DNA of 6,221 nucleotides from Sodalis-like endosymbiont of Proechinophthirus fluctus. Lineage in GTDB: Bacteria; Pseudomonadota; Gammaproteobacteria; Enterobacterales; Enterobacteriaceae. This document shows positions 1 to 5,585 of the stretch, one piece after another; positions within the stretch are counted from its first letter, which is position 1, and each line of letters starts with the position of its first letter. The notes beneath the pieces are model-generated. The model saw only the letters and a list, made by a program, of their open reading frames with translations. It had not been told where the DNA came from and did not search any database. A program made the position numbers and the translations under genes. The DNA lies in contig NZ_LECR01000037.1 of assembly GCF_001602625.1 (NCBI RefSeq), positions 371-6,591 on the forward strand, read 5' to 3'.

Positions 1-485
1 TACGATTCTTTAGGCATTGTTTGATGGAAAGCAGTATCAAAAACCGCTACGTTCTTTTGTGCCAGCTGCGGAAATTCTTTTAGAGCTTTGCGGATACCTA
101 TAAGATGTGCCGGATTATGCAGCGGTGCGAACGGGATGGAATCCTCGATGCCTTTTAATACATCATCATTAATAATGGCAGACTTGGTGAATCGTTCACC
201 GCCGTGTACGATGCGGTGACCAATGGCGGTTAATTGTGCTGAAAGTTCCGGTTTTTTTGCCAAAATAGTATTAACGACAAAGTGCAGTGCTTCACTGTGC
301 GCGCTGCCGGCACCTAATGCTGCTTCTTGCTTGGCGCCGTCCATCTTCCATTTGACACGCGCTTGCGGTAGATTGAAGCACTCGGCGAGACCAGAGATAT
401 ATTCTTCACCATTGGCGGCATCGATAATGGTGAATTTCAAAGATGAACTGCCACAGTTAAGAACCAGTACTAGCTTACTCGACAT
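1..485 (-). CDS. ackA: Acetate kinase, N-terminal 161 codons (cut by window edge)
   Basis: Acetate kinase catalyses acetyl-phosphate + ADP = acetate + ATP in the cytoplasm and works with Pta, which normally lies just downstream and would be outside the window. The reading frame is open from ATG at 485-483 to the edge and aligns without gaps to the first 161 of about 400 residues of the E. coli enzyme. Visible ASKHA-fold landmarks are the N-terminal [10 protein letters not shown] (N10 expected to bind Mg/phosphate), GHRIVHGGE (R91, conserved acetate/phosphate-site arginine), FAPLHNPAH near 119-127 and [11 protein letters not shown] with the conserved catalytic-type D150. The start is supported by the family N-terminus [10 protein letters not shown] and an upstream AAGTAGG at good distance. 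No lesion is seen, in contrast to most neighbours, so it is probably functional. Whether the C-terminal 60 percent is intact cannot be judged here. Confidence 0.96.
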   Translation of the reverse strand, partial: MSSKLVLVLNCGSSSLKFTIIDAANGEEYISGLAECFNLPQARVKWKMDGAKQEAALGAGSAHSEALHFVVNTILAKKPELSAQLTAIGHRIVHGGERFTKSAIINDDVLKGIEDSIPFAPLHNPAHLIGIRKALKEFPQLAQKNVAVFDTAFHQTMPKES

Positions 486-647
486 GGAAGTACCTACTTG
501 TTATGCGTGGTTAATAATTCGTCAAACAGGCTTCAATCGTAGCAGAAGTATATTCCGCCGCTGACATTTATGATTAACATTATCGATGCAGTGTTTTCCG
601 CAGTTATAATGTCGGCAATGAGCTTACGCTGGCCTGATACGTTAGCC

Positions 648-671
648 CTAGGAGGCATATTTGCCCCTTAG
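648..671. repeat. Imperfect inverted repeat in ackA/yfbV intergenic region
   Basis: CTAGGAGGCA (648-657) pairs with TGCCCCTTAG (662-671) across a four-base loop, with one mismatch and one G-T wobble. There is no T-run after either arm, so it is not a standard terminator. It lies about 160 bases upstream of the ackA start, where it could be in a 5' leader or an operator. Its function is unknown and it may be chance. Confidence 0.3.
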
Positions 672-794
672 TTATCGCGATCGACCTGAATGCTGGCGCT
701 AGCGCATGATAAGTCCCGTGCGCGGAAAATAGGATAACGAGAGACCGCGGTAAAGACAAAATATATTTAAATGTTATAAAATGCATCGCGAAAT

Positions 795-820
795 TGAGCA
801 ATAATTTTAATTATTGCTCA
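795..820. promoter_or_regulatory. Perfect 12-bp-arm dyad upstream of yfbV
   Basis: TGAGCAATAATT (795-806) and AATTATTGCTCA (809-820) are exact reverse complements separated by TT. The dyad ends 17 bases before the yfbV ATG and lies between the divergent promoters. The arms are too AT-rich at the tip and lack a following T-run, so an operator or a leader hairpin is more likely than a terminator. A perfect 24-base match is striking because the adjacent gene is heavily decayed. I do not recognise the binding protein. Confidence 0.5.
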
Positions 821-837
821 TAAAGTTGAGGCTTGCT

Positions 838-1304
838 ATGTCGACAATTCATTACTATTCAGTAAGTTAGTACAAGATATTCCAATGCGGACAACACTAT
901 ATAAAGGCCTGGCCCGCCGAAAAAATCCTGGTGCCAATCTTCCCTGAATACCGTGTTGGTACGCGCTACGCGTTTCGGCGTGCGCTAAATTCCGGCCGGC
1001 GGGCGCGATCTTTTTACCCTGAGCTGGCAAATCGCCCTCTGGGGCAGCTTAATCCCGCGGTGGCAACCACTATCTTTGCCTGCATCCTGCTGATGCAAAG
1101 ATTGTGATGGCTAGGCAAGCGGTCGGTCACGCCGCTTGCTGCTGCCTTCGCTGCTGAATTAGTTCAATAAAGTGCGGCAAAAGCTTAATGAAGCCGGCCA
1201 AGCGGTGACTCCGGTTAAAAGGGGTACCCACCTATCAGATGCTGACCGAGGTGCTTGAAAAGGCGTTTAAACTGCTCGATAAGGCGTTTCTGGATAATTT
1301 GTAA
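838..1304 (+). pseudogene. yfbV: Decayed yfbV (UPF0208 inner-membrane protein)
   Basis: YfbV is a small inner-membrane protein of about 150 residues that has been linked in E. coli to insulation of the Ter chromosome macrodomain. The ATG at 838 has a GAGG six bases upstream and begins MST like the family, but the frame stops at TAG 868-870. Similarity then jumps frame: GQHYIKAWPAEK matches E. coli GQHYSKTWP.EK, later FTLSWQIALWGS matches FTLCWQIALGGQ in another frame, and WLGKRSVTPL is preceded by TGA in place of a tryptophan codon. The C-terminus FLDNL and its TAA at 1302-1304 match the family end FLDDL, so nearly full length survives with several frameshifts and stops. No functional product is possible. 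The next remnant, yfbU, follows about 200 bases downstream in the same orientation, as in E. coli. Confidence 0.93.
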
Positions 1305-1483
1305 ATCCTAAGCCGCGTCTTGCACACCCGCCGCCATAAATATTTTATCTGGTCATGGTTTAAATCAAACAAAGTGGGGTTTGCACCACCCCAGCGTCCA
1401 GCGTTATGCCATACTGACGTCTGTGAACCTTCCTAGCGTGGCCAGGCTCTTAGCACCATCGGGAGTGCTTTACTGGTGATGCT

Positions 1484-1497
1484 CTATCTATAGATAG
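1484..1497. repeat. Perfect 14-bp palindrome upstream of yfbU remnant
   Basis: CTATCTATAGATAG is self-complementary over its full length and ends 10 bases before the original yfbU start position. It lies in the 203-bp yfbV-yfbU gap (1305-1507), which holds no gene. The same gap has a weak TGGGG/CCCCA hairpin near 1375-1392 without a T-run. The palindrome could be an operator or cover the former ribosome binding region. Chance is also possible. Confidence 0.35.
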
Positions 1498-1507
1498 TTA
1501 TAACCAA

Positions 1508-2003
1508 ATAGACATGACCAACGCCCAACGGCATATCTGATCAAATTAGCATAAATGCTGACATTGCTTGACCCCGACAACAGCGAGCGCTACTGTTGAC
1601 TGCAAACCAACATCGAGCGCGGCTACGGTCTGTAAATGTACTAGTTGGATCGCTATTTCGGCTCGTTGAGCATGGACGTTTGCCGTAGCATTATCCATAT
1701 CATAGAAATGTATCACGCCATGCAGGTGTCCTGCTCCATTTTGAAGGACTGCCAGGACATTGACGAGCGTTGCCTGGCGTTTATCGGTTTCGATGCCGCC
1801 ACGGAAGCGCGTTATTTTATCTATGTCTGTTTCATAGTATTCACCGAAGGTTGCTACACCCACTTCGACTCTTGGTGCCCACAGTTTCAATGCCCAAACA
1901 AAAATATGGGATAACTATCTGTGTATGCTGGCGATCTGGCAGGTTTATCCTCGTCAATATCACCTGAGCGCGGGTGGAAATTTCGCAAATTATCAATGCT
2001 TGA
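1508..2003 (+). pseudogene. yfbU: Decayed yfbU (UPF0304 family)
   Basis: YfbU is a conserved cytoplasmic protein of about 164 residues whose function is not established. The remnant covers the whole gene. DMTNAQR at its head matches the family N-terminus, but the first codon is now ATA (1508-1510), and a TGA follows at 1538. Further on, MLTLLDPDNSERY and NIERGYGL are interrupted by in-frame TGA, TAA and TAG codons. The longest surviving open piece, 1645-1914, contains [14 protein letters not shown] and [10 protein letters not shown], close to E. coli IIDIMEMYHALHVS and [11 protein letters not shown] late frameshift separates YPRQYHLSA from EISQIINA, which ends at TGA 2001-2003 and matches the family C-terminus. 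The 89-codon open piece could be mistaken for a gene, but it lacks the N-terminal third and a start signal. Confidence 0.93.
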
Positions 2004-2025
2004 AGATGAAGTTAAGGAGCGGCTT

Positions 2026-2325
2026 GTGCTCGGTTTAGGCTTTTTGTTTGATATGGATGGGACTTTGATAGATTCGTTGCCGGTAGTGGAGCAGTTGGCC
2101 TAGGGTAACTTGCGCGCAGTGCCACGGCGTGCCGAAGGCGGAAGTGTTGAATTTTATACATAGCAAATAGGCGATTACCTCGTTGTACCACTTTATGCCG
2201 AGGCAAAGCGAAGAGACGATATAACACAAGTATCGTCTCCTGGAACGCTTTGAGGCCGAAACCATCGACGTCGTAAAGCGCGCTGCCAGGCGACTATGAA
2301 CTGTTAAACGACCTTAGCCGCCTGC
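2026..2325 (+). pseudogene. hxpA: Truncated, decayed hxpA/yfbT (HAD hexitol phosphatase), 5' half only
   Basis: HxpA is a haloacid-dehalogenase-type phosphatase acting on sugar phosphates such as sorbitol-6-phosphate and 2-deoxyglucose-6-phosphate. A strong AAGGAG (2014-2019) stands six bases before GTG 2026, and the product starts with GFLFDMDGTLIDSLP. This is HAD motif I, with the nucleophile and acid/base aspartates at residues 9 and 11. TAG at 2101-2103 ends the frame. Beyond it, HGVPKAEVLNFIHSK, AITSLYHFMP, LERFEAET and ALPGDYELL align with the E. coli protein to about residue 100, broken by stops and frameshifts. Near 2325 the similarity ends: the distal half with motifs II to IV is deleted and yfbS-like sequence follows at once. 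The yfbU stop lies 22 bases upstream, which suggests an ancestral yfbU-hxpA-yfbS transcription unit. Confidence 0.9.
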
Positions 2326-2335
2326 AGCAGCTACC

Positions 2336-2863
2336 GCAGGCGTTTGACCGCCGATGGTTTCAGCGATCCTAACGTGCTACTCATCGCCGCGCTGTTCGAC
2401 ATCAGCGACGGGCTTGTGTGTATCTGCATTGCGCTGTTGGTAGAGGACTGGTTGGTACGTATGGCGTATGGCGGGCAACAGTGAGGTGCGTATGCTGTTG
2501 CTGTATCCGCGATGGGCGCGTTTCTGTTCCCCAATTCCATCGCCGCGCTTATCATCTGCATGCTGATGGGAATGTTCCTCTGCATCGATATGAATAGCGC
2601 CTATAAAGCGATCTACTGGCCGAGTCTCATTCTGATTGTCAGCACGATGCCCTTCGCGCTGGCGCTGGGAGAAGACTGGCGGCGTGGATATCTTAGTGCG
2701 CCTGTTCATGTGCCTGTCGGACGGGACCAGGGCGCATATGATGATGCTGAGCCTGTTTATCCTATGCACGGTGACCGGGCTGTTTATTTTCAATACTGCC
2801 GCTGCGGCGTCCATGATACCGGTCTCCTCGCCATTAGTACACTGGTGTTGGGGCTAGTCAACG
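2336..2863 (+). pseudogene. yfbS: yfbS remnant (SLC13/DASS-type transporter) with two internal deletions
   Basis: YfbS is a predicted inner-membrane SLC13-family transporter of about 610 residues with two central TrkA-C (RCK_C) domains. Only about 530 bp remain. The start and first few dozen codons are gone. [14 protein letters not shown] and GDGLV-like sequence match the early membrane part, then [10 protein letters not shown] and AVSAMGAFL in shifted frames. Around 2521-2531 the alignment jumps to the C-terminal membrane block, [20 protein letters not shown] and [15 protein letters not shown]. This removes roughly 300 codons, including both TrkA-C domains. A frameshift leads to [10 protein letters not shown] and [12 protein letters not shown], then a second deletion of about 30 codons (near 2800-2813) brings in MIPVSSP and, after another shift, STLVLGL. 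The last part is lost and the remnant abuts the convergent yfbR stop. It is non-functional. Confidence 0.9.
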
Positions 2864-3463
2864 CTACAGCGGCGAATCCTGGCTAATTTCGTCCAGCGAC
2901 AAGCTGAAGCTTGGGATAAATACTGTCTGGAAATAGTCCATCGCGGGGCTGCGCCTCTCGTTCAGCGTTTTTTCGAGTCTCGCCATCGCCAGGGTAAACT
3001 CGGTATTACCGGCGGAAATCTCCTCCAGACACTTCAGATAGGCGCATAGCGCATCGGCCTGCTTGACGACGACTTTCTCCGCTGGTAGGTGGTGTTGCTC
3101 GTCGATGAGCAGACGGAAATCCTCACGCAGCGCTTCTGGGACCATATCAATCAACTTTTGTTGCGCGATTTTTTCAATATTTCTGCACTCGTGAGCGATC
3201 TGGGCGTTGTAATACTTGATAGGTGTCGGTATATCCCCGGTCAGCACTTCGCTGGCGTCGTGGTACATTGCCAGCAGCGCGATACGCTCGGCATTCAGGT
3301 TGGCGCCAAACAGGTGATTATTGATGAGTGCCAGAACGTGGGCCACAAACGCCACCTGTAGACTATGCTCCGAGACATTTTCGGTGCGCACATTGCGCAT
3401 CATCGGCCAGCGGTTAATCAGCTTTAGGCGTAACAGATGGACGAAGAAGTGACTTTTGTTCAT
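2864..3463 (-). CDS. yfbR: 5'-deoxynucleotidase YfbR, intact
   Basis: YfbR is a cytoplasmic HD-domain phosphohydrolase that removes the 5' phosphate from deoxyribonucleoside monophosphates (dAMP, dGMP, dUMP and others), contributing to dNTP pool balance. The 199-codon frame has the same length as the E. coli protein, aligns throughout without gaps, and ends with the family C-terminus [11 protein letters not shown]. The metal-binding HD signature is complete: H33 (in ENVSEHSLQ), H68-D69 (in AMYHDASEV) and D137 (in KQADALCAY). R18-W19, which select deoxyribose over ribose, E72 and D77 are also kept. ATG at 3463-3461 has a GGAAA seven bases upstream. The gene is convergent with the yfbS remnant and lies about 170 bases downstream of decayed alaA, whose promoter may once have driven it; I see no strong promoter directly before yfbR. 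It is the only complete open gene in the window. Confidence 0.97.
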   Translation of the reverse strand: MNKSHFFVHLLRLKLINRWPMMRNVRTENVSEHSLQVAFVAHVLALINNHLFGANLNAERIALLAMYHDASEVLTGDIPTPIKYYNAQIAHECRNIEKIAQQKLIDMVPEALREDFRLLIDEQHHLPAEKVVVKQADALCAYLKCLEEISAGNTEFTLAMARLEKTLNERRSPAMDYFQTVFIPSFSLSLDEISQDSPL

Positions 3464-3706
3464 AAACGTTTCCAGAAAGACGCGATAACGGAAACGCTAT
3501 TGTGCGCACTCGGCGGCGGATATGCAAATCTCCCAGCCATCGGCATCGGCACGGACAGCCAAGGTGCATCTGCCACTGCGGCGTCCGTTTGGCGCCATAC
3601 CGGCTTGGCTTACCGTGCGCCGCGTGCTAGCTTATTAGTGATGATTATAATGATTCATAAAGCGACAGAATTTGCCGATGGTGGGTTCCAAGCTCGTCTA
3701 TCTGTA

Positions 3707-3742
3707 GCAATGTCATAATCCGTGGCAATGTCATAATGCGCA
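3707..3742. repeat. 18-bp tandem duplication in alaA remnant
   Basis: GCAATGTCATAATCCGTG (3707-3724) is followed directly by GCAATGTCATAATGCGCA (3725-3742), with 15 of 18 positions the same. On the coding strand it doubles the segment equivalent to IVTLPR of E. coli AlaA, giving IMTLPR followed by IMTLLQ. It is in frame but diverged, so it arose before some later point mutations. Confidence 0.8.
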
Positions 3743-3750
3743 AGTGATCC

Positions 3751-3768
3751 GGCCAGGGCCAGGGCCAG
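3751..3768. repeat. Three 6-bp tandem units in alaA remnant
   Basis: GGCCAG occurs three times in a row. On the coding strand it encodes an extra Trp-Pro pair: NWPWPWPDH in place of the family NWPWPDH. This fits slippage at a pre-existing WPWP-encoding repeat, adding one unit. Confidence 0.75.
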
Positions 3769-4167
3769 TTAAAAGCGCTACCCTGAACCAGTAGCACTTT
3801 CTCTTGCAGCAGCAGATTGAACACCAGCTTCTGATTGTTATGGATATTGAAGCACTTGGCGTTGTAGCGCTATATAGCACACCGCTTCGACAGGCCGTTG
3901 AACGTGACGGTAAGGAGATCGGGTGCCAGCGCCGCGATAGAGTGATACTCCGCGGCGTCACAGAGAATGTTGTCATAAATTTCGTCCGAGAAAATAATCA
4001 GATCTAAGTTATACTGCCGGGCGATTTCAACCAGCGACAACAGCACGTTTGTACTGTAGATTGCTCCGGTCGGATTATTCGGATTGACAATTACCGGCCT
4101 AGGCATGCGGGGCGTTATTTTGTTGCGGCGGATATCTCCCAGGCTGGGAACCAACCAACTTCCTTAT

Positions 4168-4199
4168 CGCACAGATAATGCACCGCACAGATAGTTCAC
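4168..4199. repeat. 16-bp tandem duplication in alaA remnant
   Basis: CGCACAGATAATGCAC (4168-4183) is followed directly by CGCACAGATAGTTCAC (4184-4199), with 14 of 16 bases identical. On the coding strand both copies encode versions of the family VHYLC segment (VNYLC then VHYLC). Because 16 is not a multiple of three, the duplication is itself a frameshift. Two later substitutions mark it as one of the older lesions. Confidence 0.8.
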
Positions 4200-4697
4200 C
4201 ACGTTGCCGTCCGATAGCGCAACTGACTCCGTCCACAGCAAGGTAATCCGGCGCCGGGATCAACACCTCATTGCTGCCGTTAAGCAACGCCTACATAGAT
4301 TGCTGAATCAATTCCGAGACACCTTTGCCGATATAGACATCCGCCATGGCGAGATCCAGCATCTCGTGAATGCTGCATAATGGCCGTGCGCAATGGACCT
4401 TGCGCACGGAATATAGCCACTTGTAGTAGCTATAAACCTTGGGCAGTAGACAGATTGCGAATTACATCTACCAAGATCTCATTCGGTGCTTCAAAAATGA
4501 ACGGGGCGGGTTGGTTTGTCGATATTCAATTAGTGACTTTGTTGCCTTCTTTCCAGGCGTTTCGCCTCTTTCAGCATGCGGCTACGAATGTCATAACAAA
4601 CGTATTCCAGTTTGCCGGATTTTTCTACGGATGCAACCACGATATTAATCCTTCTATCAGACAGGGTATTCCCACCATGGATACGCATGGTCTGCTT

Positions 4698-4726
4698 AAT
4701 ATACTCTTGTCTCGAGCGCTTTTGAA
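4698..4726 (-). promoter_or_regulatory. Candidate sigma70 promoter for alaA
   Basis: On the minus strand TTCAAA (complement of 4721-4726) is separated by exactly 17 bases from TATATT (complement of 4698-4703). This gives 4 of 6 and 5 of 6 matches to TTGACA and TATAAT. Transcription would start about 50 bases before the AGAAGGA/GTG start region of the alaA remnant. It may still drive readthrough into intact yfbR, but that is inference. Confidence 0.45.
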
Positions 4727-4771
4727 GAATGAAACCGTGCGGCGAGAAGGATTGTGCGTTTCCCCAGCGAC

Positions 4772-4801
4772 TAAAATATATGAATATAAATCTATATTTT
4801 A
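4772..4801. repeat. AT-only inverted repeat in alaA/lrhA region
   Basis: TAAAATATA (4772-4780) and TATATTTTA (4793-4801) are exact reverse complements around a 12-base AT-rich loop. It lies upstream of the alaA promoter candidate and just before the TATAAT at 4823-4828 on the plus strand. It could be a nucleoid-protein or regulator site. In DNA this AT-rich such arms arise easily by chance. Confidence 0.35.
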
Positions 4802-5271
4802 AATAATAATTAAAAAATTTGTTATAATAATCATTCATAATAATGAGCGTTGAGGAATGAGCAACGAAATTAAATGCGGTGGCCGATCACTTTTTATACA
4901 ATCATGCCAGCGAATAAGTTACGGTGTGGATCAAAAGCTGGGGATCATGGGAGATATGGGGCCTGAGAGGGCGAAAGGCCGTGATAATGCTTTTGTTAGC
5001 GTGCGGGTAGTTGAGTATGTCCGCGATGTACCGTCCAGGATATTGGGCAAGCAAATGACGAAATCTACGCCTCGTTGAGGGAGTGTTTGGTGCGTGTCGT
5101 TTTTGGCGCACGGGTTGAAATTTAACTTCTTGACCGTCGCGGGGTTATTTATAGTATGCCTTTACAGGCGGCCAGATTTGGAAAAAGAAGAACGATTTAT
5201 TCTTTTAAATAACAATTAAAGTAAACTTATATAAATAAGTGTCGCAGTAAGGTAAAAGTAGCGATTAATTA

Positions 5272-5307
5272 TTAATAGTTAGCTTATTTTTCCTTATAAT
5301 AAGGAAA
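5272..5307 (+). promoter_or_regulatory. Candidate lrhA-side promoter with palindrome over the -10
   Basis: TTAATA (5272-5277, 4 of 6 to TTGACA) lies 17 bases before a perfect TATAAT (5295-5300). The -10 is embedded in an exact 9-1-9 palindrome, TTTCCTTAT-A-ATAAGGAAA (5289-5307). Just upstream, ATTAAT occurs twice around one T (5264-5276). A dimeric repressor on the palindrome would cover the -10. If this drives lrhA, the leader would be about 280 bases, in keeping with the long leader known for E. coli lrhA. It reads as a regulated promoter, but there is no direct evidence. Confidence 0.4.
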
Positions 5308-5412
5308 TTTTTTATCCTTAACAAAGCAAATGTATTGGCAGCATTGGTGCTTAGTTTCAGCTTCGCGGTAGTCTTGTTATTAACAAGTGGTAGTGTGATT
5401 GTTAAAGGATGA
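5299..5412 (+). other. Signal-peptide-like short frame, probable relic or chance
   Basis: Read from ATA at 5299 to TGA at 5410-5412, the frame gives a basic start (RKFFILNKAN) followed by a hydrophobic run, VLAALVLSFSFAVVLLLTSG. This resembles a bacterial signal peptide or small membrane protein. There is no ATG: ATA stands where a start would be, and a TTG at 5335 is the best alternative. It overlaps the palindrome at 5373-5387. It may be the head of a decayed small exported protein whose ATG mutated to ATA. I do not recognise a family. Confidence 0.25.
5373..5387. repeat. Perfect 7-1-7 palindrome in lrhA upstream region
   Basis: CTTGTTA-T-TAACAAG is an exact inverted repeat about 200 bases before the lrhA start. 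It could be an operator half of the lrhA control region, or part of the short hydrophobic frame it overlaps. No binding protein is recognised. Confidence 0.35.
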
Positions 5413-5453
5413 ACCATCCGGCACAAGCAGTGCATATTGTTCGAGGCGCCCGG

Positions 5454-5469
5454 TGTCATGGATATGACA
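5454..5469. repeat. Inverted repeat TGTCAT-N4-ATGACA upstream of lrhA
   Basis: TGTCAT (5454-5459) and ATGACA (5464-5469) are exact reverse complements around GGAT. It lies about 22 bases before a consensus TTGACA at 5491, a typical position for an activator site. LrhA is reported to activate its own gene in E. coli, so an autoregulatory site is conceivable. That link is speculation. Confidence 0.3.
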
Positions 5470-5490
5470 TGATATGCTCAAGGCCAGATT

Positions 5491-5519
5491 TTGACAATAC
5501 GATGGAGTTACCACATTTT
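5491..5519 (+). promoter_or_regulatory. Candidate promoter close to lrhA (consensus -35, weak -10)
   Basis: A perfect TTGACA stands at 5491-5496. Seventeen bases later the -10 position reads CATTTT (5514-5519), which keeps the key A2 and T6 but only 3 of 6 bases. A start here would give a leader of about 60 bases before the lrhA ATG. It may be a weak or activator-dependent promoter, or one damaged by mutation. Confidence 0.3.
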
Positions 5520-5585
5520 GCAACGCCAGGACAGTAGTTTGTTAATTAGAATTCAAACAGTGAAGACAATACGTGGAAACAATAT

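Larger units (their letters stand above)
486..837. other. Divergent ackA / yfbV intergenic region
   Basis: This 352-bp stretch separates divergent ackA (-) and the yfbV remnant (+) and should hold both promoters. I see no convincing gene in it; short open frames here have no recognisable product. It holds the ackA Shine-Dalgarno next to 485, an imperfect hairpin at 648-671, an AT-rich tract around 755-785 with a TATAAA at 775-780 that could be a -10 for yfbV but lacks a good -35, and a perfect dyad at 795-820. A GAGG at 828-831 lies six bases before the yfbV ATG. I could not identify clear FNR, ArcA or CRP sites by eye. Confidence 0.6.
3635..4640 (-). pseudogene. alaA: Decayed alaA (glutamate-pyruvate aminotransferase)
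   Basis: AlaA is a PLP-dependent class I/II aminotransferase making L-alanine from pyruvate and glutamate. A possible GTG start (4640-4638) sits behind AGAAGGA (complement of 4649-4655) and leads to EKSGKLEYVCYDIR and LKEAKRLE, matching the E. coli N-terminus (EKSSKLENVCYDIR). A frameshift then ends this frame at 4530. Fragments in changing frames follow: FEAPNEILVDVIRNL, EVLIPAPDY, and a long open block with VNPNNPTGAIYS, IFSDEIYDNIL, LAPDLLTVTFNGLSK. The PLP lysine of GLSK is present, but about 115 codons are deleted just after it (near 3868-3885). FNIHNNQKLV, LLLQEKVLLVQG and NWPWPWPDHLRI come next, and FCRFMNHYNHH ends at TAA (3637-3635). Three short tandem duplications lie inside. The intact gene is about 1.2 kb; about 1.0 kb remains. 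Confidence 0.94.
4641..5585. other. Long AT-rich divergent control region between alaA and lrhA
   Basis: About 945 bp lie between the divergent remnants. In E. coli the alaA-lrhA gap is also unusually long and contains a long lrhA leader, so most of this is ancestral control DNA rather than an insertion. It holds a candidate alaA promoter (4698-4726), an AT-rich dyad (4772-4801), a TATAAT at 4823-4828 with a poor -35, and a 73-codon open frame at 4857-5078 (+). That frame has no recognised similarity, and its GAGG lies only one base from the ATG, so I do not call it a gene. Small inverted repeats GGCCT/AGGCC (4960-4980) and GTGCG/CGCAC (near 5090-5110) are present. Several dyads and a signal-peptide-like frame lie in 5260-5470. 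I see no tRNA or rho-independent terminator. Confidence 0.6.

Noticed and set aside
223..564. 113-codon plus-strand open frame
   Set aside because: It lies mostly antisense to ackA, whose minus-strand translation matches the family residue for residue.
1370..1395. Rho-independent terminator after yfbV
   Set aside because: TGGGG/CCCCA gives only a five-base stem with a nine-base loop and no T-run.
1546..1890. 114-codon minus-strand open frame
   Set aside because: It is antisense to the yfbU remnant, where the plus strand carries clear YfbU similarity.
1645..1914. Stand-alone 89-codon gene
   Set aside because: It is the open middle piece of the yfbU pseudogene; YfbU similarity continues on both sides through stops and a frameshift.
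2377..2814. 145-codon minus-strand open frame
   Set aside because: It is a shadow of the yfbS remnant on the opposite strand; its translation is compositionally odd and has no recognisable domain.
2512..2886. 124-codon membrane-like gene
   Set aside because: Its first half is the C-terminal membrane block of YfbS joined by a deletion; its second half is out of frame with the yfbS similarity. It has no proper start.
3437..3718. 93-codon plus-strand open frame
   Set aside because: It overlaps the antisense of the yfbR start, the yfbR-alaA gap and the antisense of the alaA 3' end, and has no recognisable product.
4530..4838. 102-codon minus-strand gene with a novel N-terminus
   Set aside because: Its C-terminal third is the AlaA N-terminus; the upstream part is AT-rich promoter DNA that happens to be open. 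The AGAAGGA followed by GTG at 4640 is the better start.
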